Positions 1 to 6,958 of a DNA stretch of 29,748 bases are shown piece by piece. A program made the translations under genes and the position numbers. This DNA is from an uncultured delta proteobacterium (GTDB lineage Bacteria > Myxococcota_A > Polyangia > Polyangiales > Ga0077539), in assembly GCA_903860995.1 (NCBI GenBank), contig CAIOSS010001281.1, positions 1 to 29,748 on the forward strand, written 5' to 3'. Below the pieces are notes generated by a model that was not told the origin of the DNA, did no database searches, and worked only from the letters and a program-made list of their open reading frames with translations. Every line of letters starts with the position of its first letter. Positions within the stretch are counted from its first letter, which is position 1.

Positions 1-2
1 CC

Positions 3-740
3 TCGGTCTGCGTGCGCCGCGTCGAGGGCCGCGTCACCGCCCGCGACGGCGCCCCCCTCGCCGGTCGGCCCATCCCCGTCTGCGGCCCCGCATGCGTCCT
101 CGCGATCACCGCCGCCGACGGCTCCTTCCGCGTCGAGGTCGGCGACTGGATCGACGTGGCCATCTACTCCGTGCAGGCCCACGGTCGGCCCGATTACGCG
201 TCGGTGTATGTTCCGCTCGCCGCGCCGCTCGCCGACGTCGCCCGCCTCCCCGAGGCGATGGCCCTGCCCCGCTACGAAGCCCCGGGCCCCGAGCTCCCCG
301 ACGGCGCCGCGGGCGGCACCGTCTCCGCCGGCGGCGTCACCCTCACCATCGCCCCCGGCACGCGCCTCGAGCTCGACCTCGAGGACGTCGACCTCGGCCC
401 CCTCGGCCGTCGGCTGCGCGTCGCCCCGGTGCCCGTCGAGCGCGCCCCCGCGGCCCTCGTCGAGGCGGCCCCCGCGGCCCTCTACGCCCTCGCGCCCTTC
501 GCGCTCATCGCGTCGCGCCCCATCGGCGTGACCCTCCCCAACCGCGCGGGCCTCGCGCCGGGCACGGCCGTGGAGTTCATCGCCCTCGGCGTCGAGCCCT
601 TCACACCCCCCATCAACGCCGGCTCGGCCGTGGTGGCCGCCCTCGGCCGCGTCTCCGACGACGGCGCCACCGTCACCACCGCGCCCGAAGAAGGCCTTCG
701 CACCCTCAGCTGGATCGGTTATCGTCCGAGGAGCCCATGA
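3..740 (+). CDS. Hypothetical protein with carboxypeptidase-regulatory-like N-terminal segment (5' truncated)
   Basis: The reading frame is open to the left edge, so the gene probably begins outside the window; an internal GTG at 12 is the first visible start but has no convincing ribosome binding site. The first visible residues (VEGRVTARDGAPLAGRPIPV, then DGSFRVEVG) resemble the beta-sandwich pattern of carboxypeptidase regulatory-like or Ig-like domains found in surface proteins. The rest is Ala/Pro-rich and strand-rich, with no catalytic motif that I recognise. Its TGA overlaps the ATG of the next gene (ATGA, 737-740), so the two are probably translationally coupled and functionally linked to the redox lipoprotein downstream. 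Function unknown; an exported surface or periplasmic protein is an inference. Confidence 0.6.
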   Translation, partial: SVCVRRVEGRVTARDGAPLAGRPIPVCGPACVLAITAADGSFRVEVGDWIDVAIYSVQAHGRPDYASVYVPLAAPLADVARLPEAMALPRYEAPGPELPDGAAGGTVSAGGVTLTIAPGTRLELDLEDVDLGPLGRRLRVAPVPVERAPAALVEAAPAALYALAPFALIASRPIGVTLPNRAGLAPGTAVEFIALGVEPFTPPINAGSAVVAALGRVSDDGATVTTAPEEGLRTLSWIGYRPRSP

Positions 741-1480
741 CCAACCTCACCCGCTGCATCGCTGCGTGCCTCCTCGTCGCCGCGTGCAGCAGCGCGCCCG
801 CCGCGCCCGAGGTCGATGCCATGGTCCCCGCCGACGTCACCGTCGCAGATGTCCCCGCCGACCTCGGCGCTCCCTCCGACACTCCCGTCGCGGTCGACAC
901 CCCCGTCGCGGTCGACGCGCCCACCGAGGCCGATGCCTCCGCCCCGGCGTACCCCGACGGCCCCTACGGCAACCGCATGGGCAGCGTGCTCGCCAACCTC
1001 ACCTGGCAGGGCTACGTCAACCCCACCGGCGAGGCCGTCTCCAACACGCTCCCGTACACCACCACCTCGCTCCAGGCGCTGCGCGGCAGCGGGCGGGGGT
1101 ACGCCATGGTGCACGTCAGCGAATTCCTTTGACCCGGTTGTCGTAACGCGGCCCGTGATCTGGCTGCGCAAGGACGGACGGTGCTCGACGCTGGCGGTGT
1201 GATCGTGGAGGTGCTCGCGTCCAACGCCAACGCGCCGCCCACGCGCAACAACCTCAACTCGTGGATCACCACCTTCGGCCTCCCGGTGACCGCCCTCATC
1301 GACCCGTCGGGCGTGGGCACGCGCACGCTCACCACCTACGGCGTCCGTGAGAGCACCTTCATCGTCGACCTCGCCACCATGGTCGTGGTGTTCAAGGTCA
1401 ACGGGTCGGTCGCGGGCGTCGGTCCCTCGGGCGTGGCCCAGGCCATCCCCCGCATGCTCGAGCTCCTCGGCGCTCCCTGA
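737..1480 (+). CDS. Selenocysteine-containing thioredoxin-like lipoprotein (U-P-G-C active site)
   Basis: One frame runs from ATG 737 to TGA 1478-1480 (247 residues) with a single internal TGA at 1130-1132, codon 132. Residues 1-17 form a lipoprotein signal peptide ending in LVAAC. Residues 22-67 are an Asp/Ala/Pro/Val-rich tether. The rest looks like a redoxin/TlpA-type thioredoxin fold: a beta strand (YAMVHVSEF), then Leu-TGA-Pro-Gly-Cys and a helix (RNAARDLAAQGRT). Further on come a strand (GVIVEVL), a cis-Pro-like region (GLPVTALIDPSG) and a strand ending in STFIVD. TGA therefore sits where a CxxC motif has its first Cys, giving U132-P-G-C135. A SECIS-like hairpin lies at 1147-1168. The likely role is a thiol/selenol oxidoreductase or peroxidase facing the periplasm or surface. 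The alternative is a Cys-to-stop mutation or sequencing error. The Sec machinery (selA, selB, selC, selD) is not in the window. Confidence 0.8.
878..913 (+). repeat. Two tandem 18-bp units in the Asp-rich tether
   Basis: Two adjacent units, 878-895 and 896-913, differ by one base and each encode DTPVAV; a third partial unit follows as DAP. The repeat lies in the acidic tether between the lipid-anchor Cys and the redox domain of the selenoprotein candidate, so the tether length may vary by slippage or unequal recombination. Confidence 0.75.
1147..1168 (+). promoter_or_regulatory. Bacterial SECIS-like stem-loop downstream of in-frame TGA
   Basis: The RNA can form a 7-bp stem: CGCGGCC (1147-1153) pairs with GGCUGCG (1162-1168), with one G-U wobble. 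The loop is eight bases, CGUGAUCU (1154-1161). The loop starts 22 nt after the TGA and has G as its second base. Published bacterial SECIS models ask for an apical loop about 16-37 nt after UGA, a stem of at least 4 bp and a G in the first two loop positions; all three are met. Its proposed role is to recruit SelB with Sec-tRNA. It lies inside the coding sequence, as usual in bacteria. Confidence 0.65.
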
Positions 1481-1535
1481 GGAGACCGTCAGGGTCCTGT
1501 CACCCCATAGGGTGGCGGTGGTAGGATCGCGGCGA

Positions 1536-3392
1536 ATGTCGGGTGATCCAGTGCGATCGACGGCGGGCGTCGGTGTGCGACGGTTGGGTCGCTACACGCT
1601 GCGTTTCCGTATCGCGCAGGGCGGCATGGCCTCGGTGTACCTCGCGCAGCTCAGCGGCTCCGCGGGCTTCGAGAAGTGGATCGCCGTGAAGACGATCCAC
1701 CCCCACATCGCCACGAGCACGCGCTTCGTGAACATGTTCCTCGACGAGGCGAGGCTGGCGTCGCAGCTCGACCACCCCAACCTCTGCTCGGTCTTCGACT
1801 TCGGCGAAGACCGCAGCACGTGGTTCATCGCGATGGAGTACCTGCACGGCGAGACCTTCGGGGTCGTCGCCCGCACCGGCTGGAGCACCGCGCAGCCGCC
1901 GCCGTACGTGATGGTCGCGCGCATCCTGGCCGACGCCGCGCGGGGCCTGCACGCGGCCCACGAGCTGCGCCTCGCGTCGGGCGAAAACGCCGGCGTGGTG
2001 CACCGCGACGTGTCCCCCGAGAACATCTTCGTCACCTACGCGGGCCCCACCAAGATCGTGGACTTCGGCGTCGCCCGCTGGAAGTCCCAGTCGCAAGACC
2101 GCACGGTCGCCGGCGAGCTCAAGGGCAAGATCGCGTACATGTGCCCCGAGCAGCTGCGCGAAGAGCCGGTCGACCGGCGAGCGGACATCTGGTCGCTCGG
2201 CGTGGTGCTCTGGGAGGTCACCGTCGGCCGCCGGCTGTTCCGCCGCAAGACCGACGCCGCCAGCGTGTACGCCGTCCTCAACGACCACGTCCCCCGCCCG
2301 ACGCGCTTCCGCCCCGACTACCCCCCCGCGCTCGCGGCCATCGTGGCGAAGGCCCTGGAGCGCGACCGCACCCGGCGTTACCCGACCGCGCTCGACTTCG
2401 CCCGCGCGCTCGAGCAGTGGCTCGCCAGCACCGGCAAGCCCGCCGGCACCGGCGAGGTCAGCGAGTACATGCACTCGCTCTTCGCCGAGCAGATCGCGAT
2501 GCGCGAGCGGCTGCTCCGCACCACCTACCTCGAGGCCCCGCTCGAGGAGGTCTCGGAGGTCTGGCGCAGCGCCCCCATCGACCCGGCGGAGGTCGATGTC
2601 TCCACGGCCGATCTCCTCCCCACGGCGCGCCCGCGCTCCGCGGTCGACCTCAGCGAGGAGGCCACGCTCCTCAGCCCCGACCGCTTCCTCCGGCGCTCGT
2701 CCGCCCCGCCAGCCCCGGTCGTGCTCACCCCGAGCGCCAACCCTTCCATCCCCCTGCGCACGGCGCGCGGCGCCTACCAGCCCGGGCCCGCCTCCCTCCC
2801 CAGCGCCTCCTTCCGCGCCGCCCAGAGCGCGCGGCTCCCCGCCTGGCGCCGCCGCGGCGTGCCCAGCCTGGCCGCCGGCGCATTACTCATCCTGGTAAGC
2901 CTGCTGGTCATCTCCTACGCGCTCAACCAGAGCGCGCCGGTCGACCCGCCGCCCGCGCCTCCACGCGCGCCGCGGCCCATCGTCTCGGTGCCCCCACCGT
3001 CCGTCACCCCGCCGCCGCCACCTCCGCCCGTCGTCACCCCGCCGCCGCCCCCGCCCGTCGTCGCTCGTCGCCCGCCGGTCGCCCGGGCCGTGGTGCGCGC
3101 CGCGCCGCGAGCGCCGTCCCGCGCCGTGGTTGACGCCGGCGATGGCCCCGCGGAGATCACCGCCGCGTCGCCGCCCGGCTACCTCACCTTCATCGCGACG
3201 CCCGACGCCGAGGTCTTCGAGGGCAGCCGCTCTCTCGGCCGCACACCCATGACCGACCGGGCCATCCCCGCGGGTCGCCACACGTTCCGCTTCGTGCCAG
3301 GTGAAGGGCTCGACTCGCAGACCGTGCAGGTCAACGTGCAGCCCGGCGGCAGCTCCGTCGTCGAGATGCGCTGGCAGCCCACCGCACCGTAG
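1536..3392 (+). CDS. Membrane-anchored eukaryote-like Ser/Thr protein kinase with PEGA-like C-terminus
   Basis: 618 residues from ATG 1536, chosen because AGGA at 1523-1526 lies 9 nt upstream; the open frame extends further left without a good start. The kinase domain spans about residues 20-290: glycine loop AQGGMASVYLA (27-37), catalytic Lys52 in AVK, HRDVSPEN at 156-163, DFG at 176-178 and the activation-segment end YMCPEQ. A juxtamembrane linker with many Ser/Pro follows, then one membrane helix near 445-465, a Pro-rich stretch (about 470-510), and a small C-terminal domain (548-618: ATPDAEVFEG, LGRTPM, IPAGRHTF) matching the PEGA pattern seen on the outer side of myxobacterial kinases. 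It probably phosphorylates cytoplasmic proteins in response to an envelope signal; substrate unknown. The RD motif implies activation-loop control. Confidence 0.93.
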   Translation: MSGDPVRSTAGVGVRRLGRYTLRFRIAQGGMASVYLAQLSGSAGFEKWIAVKTIHPHIATSTRFVNMFLDEARLASQLDHPNLCSVFDFGEDRSTWFIAMEYLHGETFGVVARTGWSTAQPPPYVMVARILADAARGLHAAHELRLASGENAGVVHRDVSPENIFVTYAGPTKIVDFGVARWKSQSQDRTVAGELKGKIAYMCPEQLREEPVDRRADIWSLGVVLWEVTVGRRLFRRKTDAASVYAVLNDHVPRPTRFRPDYPPALAAIVAKALERDRTRRYPTALDFARALEQWLASTGKPAGTGEVSEYMHSLFAEQIAMRERLLRTTYLEAPLEEVSEVWRSAPIDPAEVDVSTADLLPTARPRSAVDLSEEATLLSPDRFLRRSSAPPAPVVLTPSANPSIPLRTARGAYQPGPASLPSASFRAAQSARLPAWRRRGVPSLAAGALLILVSLLVISYALNQSAPVDPPPAPPRAPRPIVSVPPPSVTPPPPPPPVVTPPPPPPVVARRPPVARAVVRAAPRAPSRAVVDAGDGPAEITAASPPGYLTFIATPDAEVFEGSRSLGRTPMTDRAIPAGRHTFRFVPGEGLDSQTVQVNVQPGGSSVVEMRWQPTAP

Positions 3393-3402
3393 GAGGGCGC
3401 GC

Positions 3403-4830
3403 TCAGTGCCCTGCGGCGGCCGAACGCTGTGGCGTGGCGTTCCAGAGCCGCAGCGCCAGCACGAAGCCGACGAGGGCCACCGGAAGCATCGCGGCGGGCC
3501 AGGTCCACCAGTGGGCCGGGTCGCCCGCGGGCCCCCCCTTCGGGAGCACGCGCCCCAGCACCAGCGCCTCGGCGGCGGTACCCAGGTACACGAAGCCATC
3601 GATCACCCCGACCACCACGCCCACGTTGCGCTTGCCGCCGAAGTCCATGCTCGCGGTGCCCGAGAGCATCCCGTGCACGCCGATGATGGCCATGGACATC
3701 AGCACCACCACCCAGCCCACGACCGGCGAGCCCAGGGTCACGAACATCATCCCGGCGCCCGCGATCATGGCCCCGTAGAGCACCGCCGACACCGGGCCGC
3801 GCCGCGACTGGAACACCCGGTCGGAGATGATCCCCGCCACGATGCCGCCGGTGATGCCGGCGATGCAGAGCAGCAGGCCCCAGTGCCCCGCGACGAAGTC
3901 CGCCGCGCGGTGCACGTCCTTCGTGAAAGGCTTGTAATACTGCATGATCGCGTTGCGGAGGTACCCGCTGCAGAACTCGATGGCCGCGATGGTCATGATG
4001 GCCGGGCTGCGCACCATGCGCTTCACGATCTCGCCCAGCGGGAGCTTCTGCCCCATCGGTCCGGACGACGCGTCGCCGAGGTCGAAGTCGTCGTGGCCGG
4101 CGCCGCCGGGGGTGTCCTTCACGAGCACGAGGTCGAGCACGGCGAAGACGGCGAGCAGGGCGGCGGGCACGAAGAAGACGTTGTGCGTGCCGAAGCTGCG
4201 CTGGATGAAGCTGCACCAGTCGAAGGCGAAGTAGAGCCCCAGGGAGATGAGGATCCCGAAGATGCCGCCGAAGGTGCCGCGCTCCTTCATGTGAAACCAC
4301 GCGGAGTTGACCTTCACGATCGCCACCGCGCCGAAGCTCTGGAAGTACATGTTGAGCGAGTAGAGGACGTAGAAGGGCACCAGCAGGGCCTCGCGCTGCG
4401 CCGGGGGCACGACTCCGCCCACCTGCGCGCGCATCACGAGGAGACCCATGAGCACGTTGGCGACGAGCGCGCCGACCGCGGCCAGGATGATGGTGCGCTT
4501 GCCCCCGATGCGGTCCGTCAGCGGGCCGTTGATGAGAAACGAGAACCCGTACGTGAGCGTGCCGAAGAAGTAGATGTGCGAGAAGGCGTCCTTCTCGAAG
4601 AGGGAGTTGGCGTTGGTGAGCGGGCCGATGCAGGCGTTGAGGTTATACCTGGCCATGTAAAGAAAGGCGTAGGTGAGGCCCACCGGCAGCCAGTTGCGCA
4701 CGCGCCGCGCGCGGAAGGCCGGGGAGTGCTGGAGGTCCGCCTTCGGCAGCCGCGACACCACGAGGGTGATGACCGCGAGCAGCACGACGATCGGGAAGAG
4801 TTCGCGAACCCACTGGGGAAGGTGTTCCAT
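3403..4830 (-). CDS. MFS transporter, organophosphate:phosphate antiporter (GlpT/UhpT-like) family
   Basis: 475 residues from ATG at 4830; an ATG at 4851 adds seven residues, and the longer open frame into the CYTH gene is not credible. Neither start has a strong ribosome binding site. About 12 hydrophobic segments are visible. The first transport helix reads LTYAFLYMARYNLNACIGPL, with Arg61 where GlpT has its phosphate-binding Arg45. SGYLRNAIMQYYKPF carries Arg292 where GlpT has Arg269. The motif between helices 2 and 3 is GPLTDRIGGKR, standard for MFS proteins. These arginines support uptake of a phosphorylated solute in exchange for phosphate, but the substrate is not predictable. The gene is convergent with the kinase (10-base gap) and divergent from the CYTH gene, next to other phosphorus-related genes. 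Confidence 0.85.
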   Translation of the reverse strand: MEHLPQWVRELFPIVVLLAVITLVVSRLPKADLQHSPAFRARRVRNWLPVGLTYAFLYMARYNLNACIGPLTNANSLFEKDAFSHIYFFGTLTYGFSFLINGPLTDRIGGKRTIILAAVGALVANVLMGLLVMRAQVGGVVPPAQREALLVPFYVLYSLNMYFQSFGAVAIVKVNSAWFHMKERGTFGGIFGILISLGLYFAFDWCSFIQRSFGTHNVFFVPAALLAVFAVLDLVLVKDTPGGAGHDDFDLGDASSGPMGQKLPLGEIVKRMVRSPAIMTIAAIEFCSGYLRNAIMQYYKPFTKDVHRAADFVAGHWGLLLCIAGITGGIVAGIISDRVFQSRRGPVSAVLYGAMIAGAGMMFVTLGSPVVGWVVVLMSMAIIGVHGMLSGTASMDFGGKRNVGVVVGVIDGFVYLGTAAEALVLGRVLPKGGPAGDPAHWWTWPAAMLPVALVGFVLALRLWNATPQRSAAAGH

Positions 4831-4925
4831 GGCGTCGGTGGCCCGGAGCATCGCACCATCGGACGATTGCGTGGGATACCCTTCCCACACCGCCCGGCCG
4901 GGCGTGTATCGTCGCCTGAAGCCGT

Positions 4926-5402
4926 ATGGGGACCGAGATCGAACGCAAGTTCCTGGTCGATGTTGCTCGCCTGCCGCGCGAGGCGCTGCGGGAGGGCTCA
5001 CGCTTCGTGCAGGGGTACCTGTCGCTCTCGCCGACGGTGCGCGTTCGGGTGAGCGAGCGCCCGGGCCTCCCCACCGAGGCGTGGATGACCGTGAAGGGCC
5101 CCGGGGGGTTGATGCGCGCGGAGTACGAGTACGCCATCCCCGTCGACGACGCGCGGGCGATGGTGCTGCTCTGCGTGGCCTCGCTGCGCAAGACGCGCTT
5201 CCGGGTGCTGGTGGGCGACCACGTGTGGGACCTCGACCAGTACCACGACCGCTACGAGGGCCTGTGGATCGCGGAGATCGAGCTCGACGAGCCCGACGAG
5301 GACTTCACCCGCCCGGCGTGGGTCACCGATGAGGTCACCGACGCCCCGGCGTACACCAACGCGGCCATCGCCCTCGGCTCGCTCCCGACGCCCGCCCGCT
5401 GA
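4926..5402 (+). CDS. CYTH domain protein, triphosphatase-like
   Basis: 158 residues, about the usual length of a stand-alone CYTH domain. The N-terminal EIERKFLV contains the defining ExExK signature (Glu4, Glu6, Lys8), which coordinates metal and triphosphate inside the tunnel fold. Later family features are present: RVRVSER, MTVKGPG with a basic/acidic pattern, EYEYAIP, LRKTRFRV and a C-terminal acidic strand WIAEIELDEPDED. Bacterial members of this branch mostly hydrolyse inorganic tripolyphosphate or nucleoside triphosphates; the substrate here is not determinable. The gene diverges from the organophosphate-type transporter across a gap of about 95 bp and lies 63 bp before a HAD hydrolase gene, so it may be part of a phosphorus-handling cluster (inference). 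Confidence 0.9.
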   Translation: MGTEIERKFLVDVARLPREALREGSRFVQGYLSLSPTVRVRVSERPGLPTEAWMTVKGPGGLMRAEYEYAIPVDDARAMVLLCVASLRKTRFRVLVGDHVWDLDQYHDRYEGLWIAEIELDEPDEDFTRPAWVTDEVTDAPAYTNAAIALGSLPTPAR

Positions 5403-5465
5403 CCGCTCGGGGTCGTTGCCGTCGACCCGTGGAAGCTTCGGCCGATCCCGTGTACACCCGCGCGC

Positions 5466-6176
5466 GTGAACCACCCGCTGCAGACGATCCTCGACGAGAT
5501 TGACGCCCGCCACCGCGCCGGCGAGCGCCCCGTGGTCATCTTCGACCTCGACGGAACCCTCTACGACAACCGCCCGCGCACCATCCGCATCGTGCACGCG
5601 CTCGCGGCCTCGCTCCCTCCGGAGTGCGACCGCGACGCCGCGATCATCCGCGCGCTCGGCCCCGGTGACCTCCGCTACCGCCTCGACGACACCCTCCGCC
5701 CGCTGGGCGTCTCCGAAGACGTGATCACCCTCGCGAAGGAGCGCTGGTTCCGCCGCTTCTTCACCGACACGGCGTGCGCCGACGACGTGCCCATGCGCGG
5801 TGCCGCGCCCTTCGTACAACGCTGCTTCCACCGCGGCGCGACGGTGGTCTACCTGACGGGCCGCGACATCCCCGGCATGCTGGTGGGCACGGTGCGCACC
5901 CTCCGCGACGACGGCTTCCCCATCGGGCAGCCGCGCGTCGAGCTGGTGCTCAAGCCCACCTTCGAGGAAGACGACACCGGCTTCAAGCGGCGCATGCTCG
6001 ACCCCATGAGCGAGCTCGGCACCATCGTGGCCACCTTCGAAAACGAACCCGGCAACTGCAACCTCTTCCATCACCGCTGGCCCGCGAGCCACTCGGTGCT
6101 CATCGAGACGCAGTTTGCGCCCGGCGCCCCGCCCCTCGAGCCTGGCTGCCTCCGCGTCCCCGACTTCTCGCTCTGA
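5466..6176 (+). CDS. HAD-superfamily hydrolase co-oriented with phosphonate transporter
   Basis: 236 residues from a GTG start; no strong ribosome binding site is visible. HAD motif I is IFDLDGTLYDN, with nucleophile Asp27 and acid/base Asp29. Motif II is VYLTGRD, the conserved Lys is likely in VLKPTF, and a motif IV-like FENEPGN has Glu in place of one usual Asp. A helical region of about 90 residues between motifs I and II could be a C1-type cap. Such enzymes hydrolyse phosphate esters or phosphonates by a phospho-aspartate intermediate. Only 11 bp separate it from phnC, so it is probably co-transcribed with the phosphonate-type ABC genes. Phosphonatase (PhnX) activity is possible but I could not identify the PhnX cap lysine, so no substrate is assigned. 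Confidence 0.82.
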   Translation: MNHPLQTILDEIDARHRAGERPVVIFDLDGTLYDNRPRTIRIVHALAASLPPECDRDAAIIRALGPGDLRYRLDDTLRPLGVSEDVITLAKERWFRRFFTDTACADDVPMRGAAPFVQRCFHRGATVVYLTGRDIPGMLVGTVRTLRDDGFPIGQPRVELVLKPTFEEDDTGFKRRMLDPMSELGTIVATFENEPGNCNLFHHRWPASHSVLIETQFAPGAPPLEPGCLRVPDFSL

Positions 6177-6187
6177 CCGCCGCGCCG

Positions 6188-6958
6188 ATGACCGCCGCGG
6201 TTCGCCTCGAGTCATTGAGGAAGGTGTTCCCCGACGGCACCGTCGGCCTCGACGACGTCAGCCTTGAGGTCCCCGCTGGAGAGTTCGTGGCCATCCTCGG
6301 GCGCTCGGGGGCGGGCAAGAGCACCCTGCTGCGCTGCGCCAGCCGGCTCGTCGAGCCCACCTCCGGGCGCTCGTTCATCGGCGACCTCGAGGTCACCGGC
6401 GCCCGCGGCCGTGCCCTCGCCAAGGCGCGCGCCCGCGCGGGCTTCGTGTTCCAGCAGTTCAACCTGGTGCGCTCGTACACGTCGCTCGAAAACGTTCTCA
6501 TCGCCCGCATCTCCCACAACAGTTGGCTCCGCGGGCTCATCGGGCTCTGGACCCCGCACGACCACGAGGTCGCCCGCCGCTGCCTCGACGAGGTCGGGCT
6601 GTCGTCCAAGGTCGACACCCCCGTCCGCTCCTTGTCCGGGGGACAGCAGCAGCGCGTGGCCGTCGCGCGCGCCTTCGCCCAGGAGCCCTCGGCCCTCTTC
6701 GCCGACGAGCCCACGGCGTCGCTCGATCCCAACCTCGCGGCCACCGTCCTGGCGATGCTCAAGGACTACGGCAAGGCCCGCGGCGTGCCGGTGCTGGTCA
6801 ACGTGCACACCATCGAGCACGCCCGCCGTTACGCCGATCGCATCGTCGGGCTCTCCGCGGGTCGCGTGGTGCACGACGGCCCGGCGAGCGCGCTCACCGA
6901 CGAGGCCGTCGCCGCCATCTACGCCGCCCCCCGCGCCGCCGCCCCGGAGGACCATTGA
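6188..6958 (+). CDS. phnC: Phosphonate-type ABC transporter ATP-binding protein
   Basis: 256 residues from ATG 6188; upstream in-frame codons run into the HAD gene in another frame and are not used. All ABC ATPase motifs are present: Walker A GRSGAGKST (38-46), Q-loop FVFQQFNLVRSYTSLENVL, signature LSGGQQQRVAVARA (from 149), Walker B ALFADEPTASLD and the switch His in VNVHTIEHA. The FQQFNLV...ENVL stretch and the length match the PhnC subfamily. It energises uptake of phosphonate, phosphite or phosphate esters together with the fused binding protein/permease downstream. Its TGA overlaps the TTG start of that gene (TTGA), implying tight translational coupling. Confidence 0.92.
   Translation: MTAAVRLESLRKVFPDGTVGLDDVSLEVPAGEFVAILGRSGAGKSTLLRCASRLVEPTSGRSFIGDLEVTGARGRALAKARARAGFVFQQFNLVRSYTSLENVLIARISHNSWLRGLIGLWTPHDHEVARRCLDEVGLSSKVDTPVRSLSGGQQQRVAVARAFAQEPSALFADEPTASLDPNLAATVLAMLKDYGKARGVPVLVNVHTIEHARRYADRIVGLSAGRVVHDGPASALTDEAVAAIYAAPRAAAPEDH

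Noticed and set aside
1134..1151. A different small hairpin directly after the in-frame TGA (CCG-GTT pairing AAC-CGG around GTCGT)
   Set aside because: Its loop is only 8 nt after the TGA, too close for a bacterial SECIS, and the stem needs a bulge; the hairpin at 1147-1168 fits much better.
1181..1480. A separate 99-residue gene starting at GTG 1181
   Set aside because: It is in the same frame as the upstream lipoprotein, has no ribosome binding site and starts in the middle of a thioredoxin fold; read-through of the TGA as Sec explains both pieces.
2940..3080. Possible tandem repeat (CCG/CCC-rich)
   Set aside because: It is the codon-level low complexity of the kinase's Pro-rich extracytoplasmic linker, without a constant repeat unit.
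3301..5052. A 583-codon plus-strand open frame opposite the MFS transporter
   Set aside because: It is an antisense shadow: the minus strand encodes a recognisable 12-helix organophosphate transporter, while this frame is His/Arg/Glu-rich with no motif.
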